In this document: in pieces, positions 1 through 9,266 of the stretch
Layout of the letters: every line of letters begins with the position of its first letter
How positions within the stretch are numbered: position 1 is the first letter of the stretch
Assembly (NCBI RefSeq): GCF_018224015.1
Contig: NZ_JAGPOT010000025.1
Location: 35,811 to 99,810 of the forward strand
Reading direction: 5' to 3'
Origin: Pseudarthrobacter albicanus
GTDB lineage: Bacteria; Actinomycetota; Actinomycetes; Actinomycetales; Micrococcaceae
Length of the DNA stretch: 64,000 nucleotides
Translations under genes and position numbers: made by a program
Notes under the pieces: model-generated
What the model was told of the DNA's origin: nothing
What the model saw: only the letters and a program-made list of their open reading frames with translations
The model's database searches: none

Positions 1-1159
1 TCACCACGTCGTTGGCGCCCACCACGAGTGCGATGTCGGTGTTGGCGAACTCCGGATTGACCTCATCCAGTTCCCGCAGCGACTCATAGGGCACATTGGC
101 TTCTGCGAGCAGCACGTTCATGTGGCCCGGCATCCGTCCCGCCACCGGGTGGATCGCGAAGACCACCTCCACGCCGCGCGCCGCGAGGGCCGTGGCGAGC
201 TCAGCCACGGTGTGCTGTCCCTGCGCCACAGCCAGCCCGTAGCCGGGGACGATCACCACCCGCTGGGCGTAGCCGAGCTGGACGGCGACGTCCTCCGGCG
301 AGGAGGAGCGCACCGGCCGGCCGCTCTGGATGGTCGAACCCGCCGTCGAGCCGCCGCGGAACGCCCCGAACATGATCCCGGCCACTCCGCGTCCCATCGC
401 GGAGGCCATCACCTTGGTGAGGATGGTTCCGCTCGCCCCGACGAGCGTCCCGGCGACGAGCAGCAGCACGTTGCCCAGCACCACCCCGGACGCCGCAACA
501 GCGAGACCGGTGAAGGCGTTGAGCAGCGAAATCACGATCGGCACATCTGCTCCCCCGACCGGCAGCACCAGCAGCAGGCCGGCCGCGAGCCCCAGCACCA
601 GAAGGGCGAGCGCCCAGCCGGCGGAACCGCTGAAAACGACGAGGATGCCGGATGCGACGGCGCCGAGCAGCACCACCGCCATCACCCACGGCATGCCGGG
701 AAAGAGCAGGGGGCGGGTGCCGATCAGCTCCTGCAGCTTCCCCACCGTCACCGCGGAACCGGCAAACGAGACCGCACCGACCAGCATCGTGAAGACGACC
801 GCCAGGCGCACCCACGGGTCCTCGCTGTGGCCCAGTTCGAGCACGGCGACCAGCGCGGCAGCCCCGCCTCCGACCCCGTTGAACAGGGCGACCAACTGGG
901 GCATCTGGGTCATCTGCACGCGCCGGGCCACCGGGACGGCGACGGCCGAGCCGGCGGCTATGGCGGCCAGGATAAGCGGAATGTTGTCCAGCTTCGCGGC
1001 GAGGAACACCGTGACCACGGCCACGAGTGCGCCCGCGGCCCCGATGGCGTTGCCGCGGCGTGCCGTCCGCGGTGAGCTGAGGCCCTTCAAGGCCAGAATG
1101 AAGCAGACGGCAGCCACGAGGTAGAGCAGGGCCGTCCATCCGGGCCCGAGGATGCTCAC
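1..1159 (-). CDS. pntB: NAD(P) transhydrogenase subunit beta (partial, 3' end outside window)
   Basis: Membrane subunit that carries the NADP(H)-binding domain III and most of the proton channel of transhydrogenase. The GTG start at 1159 shares a GTGA overlap with the stop of the upstream subunit gene. The first residues (SILGPGWTALLYLVAA) begin a series of hydrophobic segments. At the window edge the reading frame shows the domain III signature, with HPVAGRMPGHMNVLLAEA followed by DIALVVGANDVV. About 386 codons are visible, so roughly the last 80 to 90 residues lie outside. It is last in the pntAA-pntAB-pntB operon, and the split alpha subunit is the usual actinobacterial arrangement. Identification is by motif and context and is very likely. 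Confidence 0.93.
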   Translation of the reverse strand, partial: MSILGPGWTALLYLVAAVCFILALKGLSSPRTARRGNAIGAAGALVAVVTVFLAAKLDNIPLILAAIAAGSAVAVPVARRVQMTQMPQLVALFNGVGGGAAALVAVLELGHSEDPWVRLAVVFTMLVGAVSFAGSAVTVGKLQELIGTRPLLFPGMPWVMAVVLLGAVASGILVVFSGSAGWALALLVLGLAAGLLLVLPVGGADVPIVISLLNAFTGLAVAASGVVLGNVLLLVAGTLVGASGTILTKVMASAMGRGVAGIMFGAFRGGSTAGSTIQSGRPVRSSSPEDVAVQLGYAQRVVIVPGYGLAVAQGQHTVAELATALAARGVEVVFAIHPVAGRMPGHMNVLLAEANVPYESLRELDEVNPEFANTDIALVVGANDVV

Positions 1160-1527
1160 TTGCCCGCGCCCCTGCCAGCACCCTTGACCGCGCCGTCGAC
1201 CCTGTCGCCGACCGCGGCGCCGGAGCGGGGGCGGCCAGGCGTCCGGGCATTCTTCCGGCCGCCGAACATCTCCAGCATCCGGTCGGTGACCACGAATCCG
1301 CCAACCAGGTTCGCCGTCGCCAGGACCACGGCGAGGAGGGCGATCGTCAGCAGCCAGGGATCGCCTGCCTGCCCCGCCACGATGATCGCGCCGACTAGGA
1401 TGATGCCGTGGATGGCGTTGGCGCCGGACATGAGCGGGGTGTGCAGCTTGCTGGTGACCTTGGAGACCACTTCGAAGCCTACGAAGACGGCGAGCACCAC
1501 GACCGTCAGCAGCGTGACCGGATCCAT
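1156..1527 (-). CDS. pntAB: NAD(P) transhydrogenase subunit alpha part 2
   Basis: Small membrane part of the alpha subunit (domain IIa), 123 residues with three hydrophobic segments at about 3-20, 35-53 and 58-80. The phrase LMSGANAIHGIILVGAI is characteristic of this family. It is joined by 4-nt overlaps to pntAA upstream and pntB downstream, which implies translational coupling of the three subunits. The C-terminal 35 residues are basic and Gly/Arg-rich and look like a lineage-specific cytoplasmic tail. Confidence 0.95.
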   Translation of the reverse strand: MDPVTLLTVVVLAVFVGFEVVSKVTSKLHTPLMSGANAIHGIILVGAIIVAGQAGDPWLLTIALLAVVLATANLVGGFVVTDRMLEMFGGRKNARTPGRPRSGAAVGDRVDGAVKGAGRGAGK

Positions 1528-2696
1528 CAGGGCTGTCCCTCCTTCGGTGGCGCCAAGTTCAATGCCGCCAAGGCGGACGCGGTGGCCGCGTGCTGCACGG
1601 AGCCGGCGCGGGTCAGGCAGGCGCCGGCGACAACCTCGTCGTCGAAATCAGGCCTGACCTGGCCGTCGGCGGTCATCAGGGCGAGCAGGTTGCTGACGTT
1701 CTTGGCGAACAGCCGCGACGCGTCCGAGGGCATCGCGGAGGGCGCATCCTGCAGTCCGACCAGGGTCACGCAGCCGCCCACGACGGGCACCTGGACGTCC
1801 CGGCCGGCGATGACGCCTTCGACGTTGCCGCCGGATTCGGCGGCGAGGTCGACGACGACGGAACCGGCCCGCATGCCGGTCACCATGTCCATCGTGACGA
1901 GCAAGGGGGCGGCCCGGCCGGGAATGGCCGCCGTGGTGATGAGGACATCCGCGGCCGCGACATGCGGGGCCAGGAGGCCGCGCTGGCGCGCGGCCCGGTC
2001 CTCGCCGAGTTCGCGGGCATAGCCTCCGGTCCCCTCCGCCGGGGTGTCGAGGTCCAGGTTGATGAACGTGGCGCCCATGGAGGCGACTTCGTCGGCGGAG
2101 GCCGCCCGGATGTCATTGGCCGATACCCGGGCACCGAGGCGCTTCGCGGTGCCGATCGCCTGCAGCCCGGCGACGCCGGCCCCCAGGACCAGCACCCGGG
2201 CGGGCGGGACCGTCCCGGCGGCGGTCATATAGAGCGGGAAGAACCGGGGATAGCGTACGGCTGCCTCCAGCACCGCGCGGTAGCCGGCGACGAGGGCCTG
2301 GGAACTGAGCGCGTCCATGGATTGGGCACGGGAGATCCGCGGGACCAGTTCGAGCGCGAAGGAGGTGATGCGGGCCGCGGCAAGGGCCCGGACGGTCGGC
2401 AGTTCCGACGCCGGGGAGGCGAACCCGATGGTGATGGTGCCCTGCTGCAGCGTGGCCGCGAAGTCCGGGGTCAGCGGCCGGACGTGCAGGAGGACGTCCA
2501 ACGATTCGAGCGGGAGTTCGGCGATGGTTGTGGCGCCTGCTTCCTTGAAGGCCGCGTCGGGGTAGCCGGATTCCATCCCCGCCCCGCTCTCCACCACGAC
2601 GTCCAGGCCGAGGGCGGTCAGCTGCTGCACAGTCTCCGGAGTGGCCGCGACCCGGCGCTCCCCGGCACGCTGCTCCCGCCTGACACCAACCTGCAC
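1527..2696 (-). CDS. pntAA: NAD(P) transhydrogenase subunit alpha part 1
   Basis: Soluble NAD(H)-binding domain I, 389 residues, related to alanine dehydrogenase. The N-terminus VQVGVRREQRAGERRVAATPE and the nucleotide-binding stretch VLVLGAGVAGLQAIGTAKRLGA (about residues 165-186) are diagnostic. I chose the GTG at 2696 because a GGGAGGAG Shine-Dalgarno (SD) sequence sits just upstream. Upstream in-frame starts would add an Arg/Pro/Cys-rich stretch unlike the family. It is the first gene of the operon with pntAB and pntB and couples proton import to NADPH formation at the membrane. Confidence 0.94.
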   Translation of the reverse strand: MQVGVRREQRAGERRVAATPETVQQLTALGLDVVVESGAGMESGYPDAAFKEAGATTIAELPLESLDVLLHVRPLTPDFAATLQQGTITIGFASPASELPTVRALAAARITSFALELVPRISRAQSMDALSSQALVAGYRAVLEAAVRYPRFFPLYMTAAGTVPPARVLVLGAGVAGLQAIGTAKRLGARVSANDIRAASADEVASMGATFINLDLDTPAEGTGGYARELGEDRAARQRGLLAPHVAAADVLITTAAIPGRAAPLLVTMDMVTGMRAGSVVVDLAAESGGNVEGVIAGRDVQVPVVGGCVTLVGLQDAPSAMPSDASRLFAKNVSNLLALMTADGQVRPDFDDEVVAGACLTRAGSVQHAATASALAALNLAPPKEGQP

Positions 2697-2862
2697 GGAC
2701 CACTCCTCCCGATCCGCTTCAGCGTAGCCACATGCCGGGCGGTTTGGCGAGAGGCAGGGGCACGGCGGGTGATCTGGCCTATGGGGACTGAGCCCTGTGC
2801 CACCGACGCGGGCCAGCACTGTGCCCGGGTGGAGTAGTGCCTCCTGCGTCAGGCCACCAGCG

Positions 2863-4731
2863 TCAGGCCACCAGCGGCGCGCTTAGCGGAGTGCGTTTTA
2901 GGATTTTGACCTTTGCGTGGTGCCGGAGTTCGTGCCGGTGGCGGGTCTGGTCGTGGAGGGTGCCGGGGAGCGGGATGCCGGCCATCGGGTCGCCGGTCAT
3001 GGGGGTGCCGGGGAGCGGGGGCGCGGTGGAGGAGTAGGTGTGGCCGGTGGGGGTGGTGAGTTCGAGCGTGTGTCTCGGCCCGGGCCTGGGCCGGGCGGCC
3101 CAGCCGGGGATTTCCTTGGTGTGGTTGCAGGCTTCGCAGAGCCCGGAGCCGTTGGCGTGGCTGGTGGTGCCGCCGTCGTGCCACGGGATGATGTGGTCCA
3201 GGTGCCGGATCGGGGCGTCGCAGTACGGGGTACGGCAGGTGTCGTCCCGGGCCGACAGGAAGCGCCGCAGCCCGGCCGGGAAGAGCCGGGCCCGGGAGTC
3301 CAGGGCCAGCAGGTCCCCGGTCCCGGGGGCGGTGTAGAGCCGCCGCAGCCAGATGGCGAACGCCGGCGGCGCCCCGGTGAGGCCGCCGGTGCCGTTGCTG
3401 CCGAGGCTGCCGCGCGCGCCGGAATCCGGAGCGCCGCCGGCCCCGCCGTAATCCGTTGTGCCGTCCGTTGCGCCGCCGCCGGTCCCGCTGCCGCCGCCGT
3501 CGGCCTTGACAGATGTGCCGGAGCCCGTTGCGCCGCGGGCTCCGGTTGCGCCGTCGGCGGGGGTGAGGAGGGTCCGGGCCCAGGCGGCGGGGACGATGCC
3601 GTAGCCGGGGAGCCGGGCCGGTTCGCTGTCGCCCTGGAACAGGGTCCGGTCGGTCATGACGAGCTGGATCTGGACCCCGGTGATCCCGCCGGGGGTCCCG
3701 GTGACCCGCTCCACCAGGCCATCGGCCATGAGCTGCCCGCGGGAGCGGGGGTCCCCGCCGGAGCGCAGGGCCCCGGCGTGCCCGCTCAGCGCCGTGTAGA
3801 CCGCGACGCCCTCCCTGGCCGGGAGCAGCGCAGTCAGGTACGTCATGGTGTCCGGCGCCGGGCGGAGGCTGACGTGCCGGTCCGTGGCGGCGTGGGCGGC
3901 CCGGTCCGCGACCGGGCGCGGGTCCCTCCGGTACGCCGCGGCGCGGGCCGCGGCCGTGACCGCCCGGTCCCCGGCGCCGGCGAACGTGCCGGTGTCCGCG
4001 GCGAGCTCCCCGTCGACCGCGGCCCGGTCCGCGACCGGGCGCGGGTCCCTCCGGTACGCCGCGGCGCGGGCCGCGGCCGGGACCGCCCGGTCCCCGGCGC
4101 CGGCGAACGTGCCGGGGTCCGCGGCGAGCTCCCCGTCGACCGCGGCCCGGTCCGCGACCGGGCGCGGGTCCCTCCGGTACGCCGCGGCGCGGGCCGCGGC
4201 CGTGACCGCCCGGTCCCCGGCGCCGGCGAACGTGCCGGTGTCCGCGGCGAGCTCCCCGTCGACCGCGGCCCGGTCCGCGGCCGACAGGCACGCCGTTTCC
4301 CGGACCAGCAGCGTGGCGCGCCATTCGTTCAGGTCCCCGGCGGCCAGCGCGGCCAGCGTCCGCGGCATCTCCGCCACCAGCGCCTTCGCCAGGCCCAGCA
4401 GCCGGCCCCAGCGGGACGGGGACTCCCGCCGGGCCAGGGCGATCTGCGCCCCCACGCCTTTTCCCAGCTCCGCCGCGGGCACCCCCGCGCAGGCCTGGGC
4501 GCGGCGCTCCAGGGCATCGAAGGCTACGGCGATCCGGGCCTGCGCCGCCGCCGCGGCGGACTTCACATCCTCCAGCTCCCGCAACTGGGCGACCAGCCCG
4601 GCACCATCCCCGCACGGCCGGACGGCAGCCAGGGAACCGGCCAGGGAGCCGATCAGGTTTCTGACCGCCATACCTTCCGATACCGCCGGAGCCGATTCCG
4701 GCTCCCTATTGCCGTTCATGAACCAAGTCAA
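2863..4731 (-). CDS. DUF222 / 13E12-type HNH endonuclease-signature protein
   Basis: A 622-residue protein with an N-terminal DUF222 domain and a C-terminal HNH motif. The HNH part reads [20 protein letters not shown], then [14 protein letters not shown], giving the paired Cys and His residues of the fold. The TTG start at 4731 is preferred because ACCTCC (GGAGGT on the coding strand, 4738-4743) lies six bases upstream. Between the two parts is a three-fold copy of a 41-residue block at 3901-4269, followed by a linker rich in Gly, Ser, Thr and Asp. Such genes are multicopy in Arthrobacter and mycobacteria, and some mycobacterial ones are SOS-induced. I see no SOS box here. Whether this copy cleaves DNA is unknown. 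Confidence 0.85.
   Translation of the reverse strand: MTWFMNGNREPESAPAVSEGMAVRNLIGSLAGSLAAVRPCGDGAGLVAQLRELEDVKSAAAAAQARIAVAFDALERRAQACAGVPAAELGKGVGAQIALARRESPSRWGRLLGLAKALVAEMPRTLAALAAGDLNEWRATLLVRETACLSAADRAAVDGELAADTGTFAGAGDRAVTAAARAAAYRRDPRPVADRAAVDGELAADPGTFAGAGDRAVPAAARAAAYRRDPRPVADRAAVDGELAADTGTFAGAGDRAVTAAARAAAYRRDPRPVADRAAHAATDRHVSLRPAPDTMTYLTALLPAREGVAVYTALSGHAGALRSGGDPRSRGQLMADGLVERVTGTPGGITGVQIQLVMTDRTLFQGDSEPARLPGYGIVPAAWARTLLTPADGATGARGATGSGTSVKADGGGSGTGGGATDGTTDYGGAGGAPDSGARGSLGSNGTGGLTGAPPAFAIWLRRLYTAPGTGDLLALDSRARLFPAGLRRFLSARDDTCRTPYCDAPIRHLDHIIPWHDGGTTSHANGSGLCEACNHTKEIPGWAARPRPGPRHTLELTTPTGHTYSSTAPPLPGTPMTGDPMAGIPLPGTLHDQTRHRHELRHHAKVKILKRTPLSAPLVA
3901..4269 (-). repeat. 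Three tandem 123-bp in-frame repeats inside the DUF222 gene
   Basis: The word ccggtccgcgaccgggcg recurs at 3901, 4024 and 4147, and a diverging fourth start follows at 4270. The period is exactly 123 bp, so 41 residues are repeated without breaking the frame. Copies 1 and 3 carry the same variants (gccgtgacc and gccggtgtcc), while copy 2 has gccgggacc and gccggggtcc. In the protein this alternates Thr and Pro at two positions. The near identity implies recent expansion or conversion. Confidence 0.95.
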
Positions 4732-4842
4732 TCAGGCACCTCCGACAGTAAGAGACCAATGTCACGATGGCGGAGAAAGAGGTCACGGGAATCGACCGAC
4801 AGGCCTTACTTAGCCAGGTTTAAGGGGCCGGAACCGGGCGGA

Positions 4843-5346
4843 TCATGTCGCCGGCGTGCCGTTGGGGACCGGAAACGCTCCCGGAACCGCACCCGGGACG
4901 ACACCCGATCCGCAGCGCGAAGCCTGGAGCGTGTCCAGGAGCGCCTCAACAATGGGGAAGTCTGCCGGGATCCAAGGCAGGCCCAGCACGTCCTCGCGGT
5001 CCGCCACGTCGATCCAGCGCAGCTCGTCGTGGTCCTGCAGGGGGTGCGGCTCGCCGTCGGCCAGTTCCGCAAACCACACGCGCATCGCGGCCCGCTCGTT
5101 GAGCGGCCAGCCGGAGGCGGACGACGCCGGCAGTTCCGCCCCGAGCCGGACGGTGACGCCCAGCTCCTCGAGCAGCTCGCGCTGGAGCGCCTGCTCCGGG
5201 GTCTCGCCGGACTCCACCTTGCCGCCGGGGAACTCCCACATGCCGGCAAACTGCGGCGGCGCCGTCCGCCGTGCAACGAGCAGCCGGGCCGGTTCCGCCA
5301 GGGAGTCCACTACTGCGCCGCCAACAACGTTAATGAGTCCAGTCAC
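4843..5346 (-). CDS. Nudix hydrolase (MutT-like)
   Basis: A 167-residue protein with a clear Nudix box, GGKVESGETPEQALQRELLE followed by ELGV, at about residues 36-59. It hydrolyses a nucleoside diphosphate linked to another group; the short single-domain form and MWEFPGGK resemble MutT/NudG enzymes that clean oxidised nucleotides. The start is the GTG at 5346, giving VTGLINVVGGAVV, the usual first beta strand. Codons further upstream encode no family sequence. It stands alone between a DUF222 gene and an MFS gene. Substrate cannot be fixed from sequence. Confidence 0.85.
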   Translation of the reverse strand: MTGLINVVGGAVVDSLAEPARLLVARRTAPPQFAGMWEFPGGKVESGETPEQALQRELLEELGVTVRLGAELPASSASGWPLNERAAMRVWFAELADGEPHPLQDHDELRWIDVADREDVLGLPWIPADFPIVEALLDTLQASRCGSGVVPGAVPGAFPVPNGTPAT

Positions 5347-5505
5347 GCCCCCAAGTCTAGGACGGCGGTGCGGTGCGGGAGAATGGAGAGGGCCGCGGTC
5401 CCGAAATCCCGGGAATACCGCGCACCCTCGCGAAGTTGCACACATCATATTTAAGATGCCGAATCCTCCTGGCGGCTGCCCGGAAACTCCCCGAAAAGCG
5501 GACGA

Positions 5506-6714
5506 ATGACAACCACCCAACAAGCCCAGGCCACGCCAAAAACCGGCGCCCGCCATCTTGCCCTTGCCATTGTTGCCCTTGCCATGGGCGGATTCGGCAT
5601 CGGAACCACCGAATTCACCATGATGGGCCTGCTCAAGGAAGTGGAGCAGGGCCTGAACATCAGCACCCAGGAGGCCGGCCACCTGATCTCGGCCTACGCC
5701 CTCGGCGTCGTCATCGGCGCGCCGGTGCTGGCCGCCGTCGGCGCCAGGATGCCGCGGAAATATCTGGCCCTGGGACTGATGCTCTTCTTCAGCATCGCGA
5801 ACCTCACATCCTTCATTGCCCCGGACTACGGCACGATGCTGGTGTCACGGTTCGCGGCGGGGCTGCCCCACGGCGCCTTCTTCGGCGTTGCGGCCGTCAT
5901 CGCCGCCTCCCTGGTCGCTCCGACCAGGCGGGGCTGGGCGATCTCGATGGTGATGGCCGGCCTGACCGTGTCCAATGTCATTGGCGTCCCGTTCGCCACA
6001 TGGCTCGGCCAGAGCTACGGCTGGCGGCTGCTGTTCCTGCTGGTCGGCCTGATCGGCATCATCACGCTCGTCATGCTGTGGCGGTTCGTGCCGTTCCAGA
6101 AGCCCCACGCCGATGCCAGCTTCCGCCGGGAGCTCAGCGCGCTGAAGCGGCTCCAGGTCTGGCTGGCCATCCTGATCGGGATCGTGGGCTTTGGCGGCTT
6201 CTTCGCCACCTACACTTACATCGCCCACACCATGACCGACGTCGCCGGCATCCCGGCCGCGTGGCTGCCGCTCGTAGTGGCGCTCTACGGACTCGGCATG
6301 GTGGCCGGCAACATCGTCGGCGGCCGGATCGCTGACAAGTCCGTGATGGGAACCATCTACTGGGTCCTGCCCGCCACCGCCGTGGCACTCGTGGTCTATG
6401 CAGTGGCCGTGCACTGGCCCTGGTCCGCCTTCGTCATGGTCTTCGTGGTGGGCGGCGCCGGATCCCTGCTGGTCCCGGCTCTGCAGACCCGGCTGCTGGA
6501 TGCCTCCCCCGATGCCCCGTCGCTGGCGTCCTCGCTGAACCATGCGGCCCTCAACGTGGCCAACGCCCTCGGCGCCTTCCTCGGCGGCCTCGTGATCGCC
6601 TGGGGCTGGGGTTACGTCGCGCCTGCCCTGGTGGGCGCCGTCCTGGCCGTGCTGGGGCTCGGCGTCGCCGCCGTCAGCGGCCTCGTGGAACGCAAGAGGC
6701 CGCTGGCCCCGTAG
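5506..6714 (+). CDS. MFS transporter, DHA1-type drug/arabinose-efflux-like
   Basis: A 402-residue protein with about twelve hydrophobic segments. The N-terminus contains the GGFGIGTTEFTMMGLL signature of the CmlA/AraJ/YdhP-like DHA1 branch, and the motif-A loop reads GARMPRKY. It should export a small hydrophobic or sugar-like compound across the membrane by proton antiport; the substrate is unknown. The ATG at 5506 is kept because the next residues are a typical short polar head. Upstream at 5443-5458 lies CATCATATTTAAGATG, an imperfect dyad overlapping an A/T-rich -10-like word, which may be an operator. Confidence 0.85.
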   Translation: MTTTQQAQATPKTGARHLALAIVALAMGGFGIGTTEFTMMGLLKEVEQGLNISTQEAGHLISAYALGVVIGAPVLAAVGARMPRKYLALGLMLFFSIANLTSFIAPDYGTMLVSRFAAGLPHGAFFGVAAVIAASLVAPTRRGWAISMVMAGLTVSNVIGVPFATWLGQSYGWRLLFLLVGLIGIITLVMLWRFVPFQKPHADASFRRELSALKRLQVWLAILIGIVGFGGFFATYTYIAHTMTDVAGIPAAWLPLVVALYGLGMVAGNIVGGRIADKSVMGTIYWVLPATAVALVVYAVAVHWPWSAFVMVFVVGGAGSLLVPALQTRLLDASPDAPSLASSLNHAALNVANALGAFLGGLVIAWGWGYVAPALVGAVLAVLGLGVAAVSGLVERKRPLAP

Positions 6715-6758
6715 CCCGCGCAGTGCGGCTGCGGCCCAGCGGCACCTGCTCAGATCCG

Positions 6759-7679
6759 TCAGGCGGCGTTGACACGCTCGACGTCGGGTTCGAGGTAGAT
6801 GACCCGGGCGATCGGGACGGCCTCGCGGATCCGGGCCTCGGCGTCGTCGATCGCCTGGGCGATGTCCTGGCCCGAGTCGGCGCGGCCGACGCTGATCTTG
6901 GCGGCGACCAGCAGCTCCTCGGGACCCAGGTGCAGGGTCTTGAGGTGGATGATGCCGGTCCCGCCGGCTTCGATGGCGGTCCGGATCCTGGCGACGTCCG
7001 CACTGGTCGCCGACTCCCCCAGCAGCAACGATTTCGTCTCCACGGCCAGCACGATGGCGATGGCCACCAGCAGCAGCCCGATCATGCCGGTGCCGAGGGC
7101 ATCCCAGATGCCGTCGCCGGTGATGAGCGTCAGCCCCACGCCGAGGAGCGCGAAGACGAGGCCCACGAGGGCGCCGAAGTCCTCGAGCAGGATGACCGGA
7201 AGCTCCGGCTGCTTGGCATTGCGGATGAACTTGATCCAGCCCTGCTTGCCGCGGAGCGGATTCGATTCGACGATCGCGGTCCTGAAGGAAAAGGACTCGG
7301 CGACGATGGCGCCCACGAGCACGGCCAGCGGCACCCACCAGAAGTCGCCCTCGATGGCATGCGGGTGCTGGATTTTTCCCCACGCTTCATACAGCGCGAA
7401 GAGTCCACCCACGCTGAACAGCACAATCGAGACGATGAAGGCGTAGATGTAGCGTTCGCGTCCGTAGCCGAACGGGTGCTCCGGGCTGGCTGCCTTCCGG
7501 GCGCGCTTGCCGCCGAGGAGCAGGAGAAGCTGGTTACCCGAGTCCGCGACGGAGTGGATGGCCTCCGCCAGCATGGACGAGGACAGTGTCAGCGCGAAGG
7601 CGACGAACTTCAGGACGGCGATGGTCAGGTTGGCGGCCAGCGCCGCGACAATCGCCTTGGTACCGCCATTTGCAGCCAC
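6759..7679 (-). CDS. Cation diffusion facilitator (CDF) family transporter
   Basis: A 306-residue inner-membrane metal/proton antiporter. Typical CDF signatures are AEAIHSVADSGNQLLLLLGG (segment II with the metal-site residues) and the charged YGRERYIYAF motif. Hydrophobic segments fill the first 200 residues, and a cytoplasmic C-terminal domain follows that contains HLKTLHLGPEELLVAAKISV. The GTG at 7679 is chosen because AAGGAG lies eight bases upstream. Zn, Mn or Fe are all possible substrates. A monocistronic gene convergent with the MFS gene. Confidence 0.88.
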   Translation of the reverse strand: MAANGGTKAIVAALAANLTIAVLKFVAFALTLSSSMLAEAIHSVADSGNQLLLLLGGKRARKAASPEHPFGYGRERYIYAFIVSIVLFSVGGLFALYEAWGKIQHPHAIEGDFWWVPLAVLVGAIVAESFSFRTAIVESNPLRGKQGWIKFIRNAKQPELPVILLEDFGALVGLVFALLGVGLTLITGDGIWDALGTGMIGLLLVAIAIVLAVETKSLLLGESATSADVARIRTAIEAGGTGIIHLKTLHLGPEELLVAAKISVGRADSGQDIAQAIDDAEARIREAVPIARVIYLEPDVERVNAA

Positions 7680-7906
7680 GTGAGCTTCTCCTTCGGGGAT
7701 TCTTGCCGGGTGGTCGCGGGCCCGGCAATGCCCGTGCCCGCAAGGAATACCGTACCCGGTCCGGGCCGGCGACCGCACCGCGGCCGGAACACTCCGGCCA
7801 GGTAACGATTGGGTGTGATCCTGCTGACAAGGAATCGGGCCTATGTTAGCTTGAAGCTGTACTCGGCGTTCACAATTTGGAGGCCGACGATTATGTAGGA
7901 GGAGAC

Positions 7907-8173
7907 ATGGGCTTTCTTGGATGGATCATTCTCGGACTCATAGTAGGTGCAATCGTTAAGGCAGTCATGCCCGGCAAGGTCGGCGGCGGCTGGGTTACCA
8001 GCCTCGTGCTCGGCGTCGTCGGTGCGATCGTCGGCGGCTGGATCGGCGACCTGCTGTTCGGCGGCGGCAAGATGGAATTCTGGAACCTCGGTTCCTGGCT
8101 CCTCGCCATTGTCGGCGGCCTGGTAGTTGCCGGTATCTACGGCGCTGTCACCGGACGCAACCGGACCACGTAG
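7907..8173 (+). CDS. GlsB/YeaQ/YmgE family stress-response membrane protein
   Basis: An 88-residue protein with three hydrophobic Gly-rich segments (about 3-22, 28-50 and 61-82). The first half, MGFLGWIILGLIVGAIVKAV, and the VTSLVLGVVGAIVGGWIGDLLFG repeat are typical of the transglycosylase-associated small membrane proteins. The start ATG has a strong AGGAGGAG sequence five bases upstream. The molecular role of the family is not settled; members are linked to general stress. Followed directly by a strong terminator. Confidence 0.88.
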   Translation: MGFLGWIILGLIVGAIVKAVMPGKVGGGWVTSLVLGVVGAIVGGWIGDLLFGGGKMEFWNLGSWLLAIVGGLVVAGIYGAVTGRNRTT

Positions 8174-8231
8174 TTGCTGTAAATGCACTGTCCATCGGCT
8201 GGCGCCACGGTGCCAGGCAGATGCGGATACG

Positions 8232-8276
8232 ACGGCGGAGGCCCACCTTTTCGGTGGACCCCCGCCGTATTTTGTT
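8232..8276 (+). terminator. Rho-independent terminator after the GlsB-like gene
   Basis: The sequence ACGGCGG...CCACC-TTTTC-GGTGG...CCGCCGT forms a long stem and is followed by ATTTTGTT. It lies between the plus-strand GlsB-like gene and the convergent TrmH gene. Confidence 0.85.
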
Positions 8277-8298
8277 GTCCGCCTTGATCCGGGAGCCG

Positions 8299-9210
8299 CT
8301 AGGAAGGGTGCGCTCCGGAATCCTGCTGTGACCGCGCGCTGGCGTAAAGGCAGAGGGTCGCGGCGGTCGCGAGGTTGAGGCTTTCCGCGGCGCCGTGGAC
8401 CGGCACCGCTACCCGGTGGTCGGCCAGCGCGAGCTCGTCTTCGGAAAGGCCCTGGGCCTCGTTGCCGAACAACCAGGCGGTCGGGTTTTCCAGCGCGTAG
8501 TCGGATCCGGCCGCGGACGCCCCCAGGCGACGGGCCGTGTTTTCGTCCTGCAGCCGGTCCAGGTTCAGCTGGCCGTAGCCGTCTGCGGCCAGGACGCCGA
8601 TCCCGCGTTCCTTGCAGCGGGCCACGAGCTCCCCCACCTCGGCGCCGAGCACGACCGGCAGGTGGAAGAGGGATCCCGCCGTCGAGCGGACGGCCTTGGG
8701 GTTGTAAATGTCCACGCTTGAGCCGGTCAGGACCACCGCGTCGGCTCCGGCGGCATCGGCTGCCCGCAGCACGGTCCCGGCGTTGCCGGGGTCACGCACC
8801 TGGCACAGCACGGCGACCAGCCGGGGACCGGAGTCGAGCACTTGCTCCAGGCTGACATCCACGAAGCCGCAGACGGCGATGATGCCCTGCGGGTTCACCG
8901 TGTCCGCCATCGCAGCGAGCACCTCGTCGGTGGCGAGGTATGCGGTGGTGCCCTCCGCCAGCTTCTCCAGCTCGGGATGGCGGTCCAGGCAGGCCTCGCT
9001 CGCGTAGACCTCATAGACGATGCCGGGCTCACCCGCGGCAATCCTTTTCTGGTGAAGGGCCAGGGCCTCCCGGACAACCTGCGGGCCCTCCGCCAGGAAC
9101 TCGCTGCGCTTTAAACGGGCCGGGCGCCCGGCAAGTTGTGCCACCTTCCGCACCCGATCAGCTCGGGGGTTGGAAAGTGGAAAGTCTTGCGGGCGCCCGG
9201 TCTCGTTCAT
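8299..9210 (-). CDS. TrmH/SpoU-family RNA 2'-O-methyltransferase
   Basis: A 303-residue SPOUT-fold enzyme. The three family motifs are present: QVRDPGNAGTVLRAADAAGA (motif 1), AWLFGNEAQGLSEDE (motif 2) and VPVHGAAESLNLATAATLCL (motif 3, knotted cofactor site). An N-terminal substrate-binding domain with RSEFLAEGPQVVREAL precedes it. It methylates ribose in rRNA or tRNA using S-adenosylmethionine; the exact nucleotide is not visible. It lies 56 bases downstream of rplT, so read-through from the infC operon is plausible. Confidence 0.9.
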   Translation of the reverse strand: MNETGRPQDFPLSNPRADRVRKVAQLAGRPARLKRSEFLAEGPQVVREALALHQKRIAAGEPGIVYEVYASEACLDRHPELEKLAEGTTAYLATDEVLAAMADTVNPQGIIAVCGFVDVSLEQVLDSGPRLVAVLCQVRDPGNAGTVLRAADAAGADAVVLTGSSVDIYNPKAVRSTAGSLFHLPVVLGAEVGELVARCKERGIGVLAADGYGQLNLDRLQDENTARRLGASAAGSDYALENPTAWLFGNEAQGLSEDELALADHRVAVPVHGAAESLNLATAATLCLYASARSQQDSGAHPS

Positions 9211-9266
9211 ACAAGAACCTTAGTTGCTGTTGCAGCCGGTTCTCGAACGGCGTAGCTGTTGAACTG

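Noticed and set aside
3901..4269. Possible CRISPR or mobile repeat
   Set aside because: Period 123 in frame with the DUF222 gene and no spacers; it is an internal gene repeat.
4329..4517. Small alternative frame inside the DUF222 gene
   Set aside because: Trp/Arg/Pro-rich composition and no start signal; it is a shadow of the real frame.
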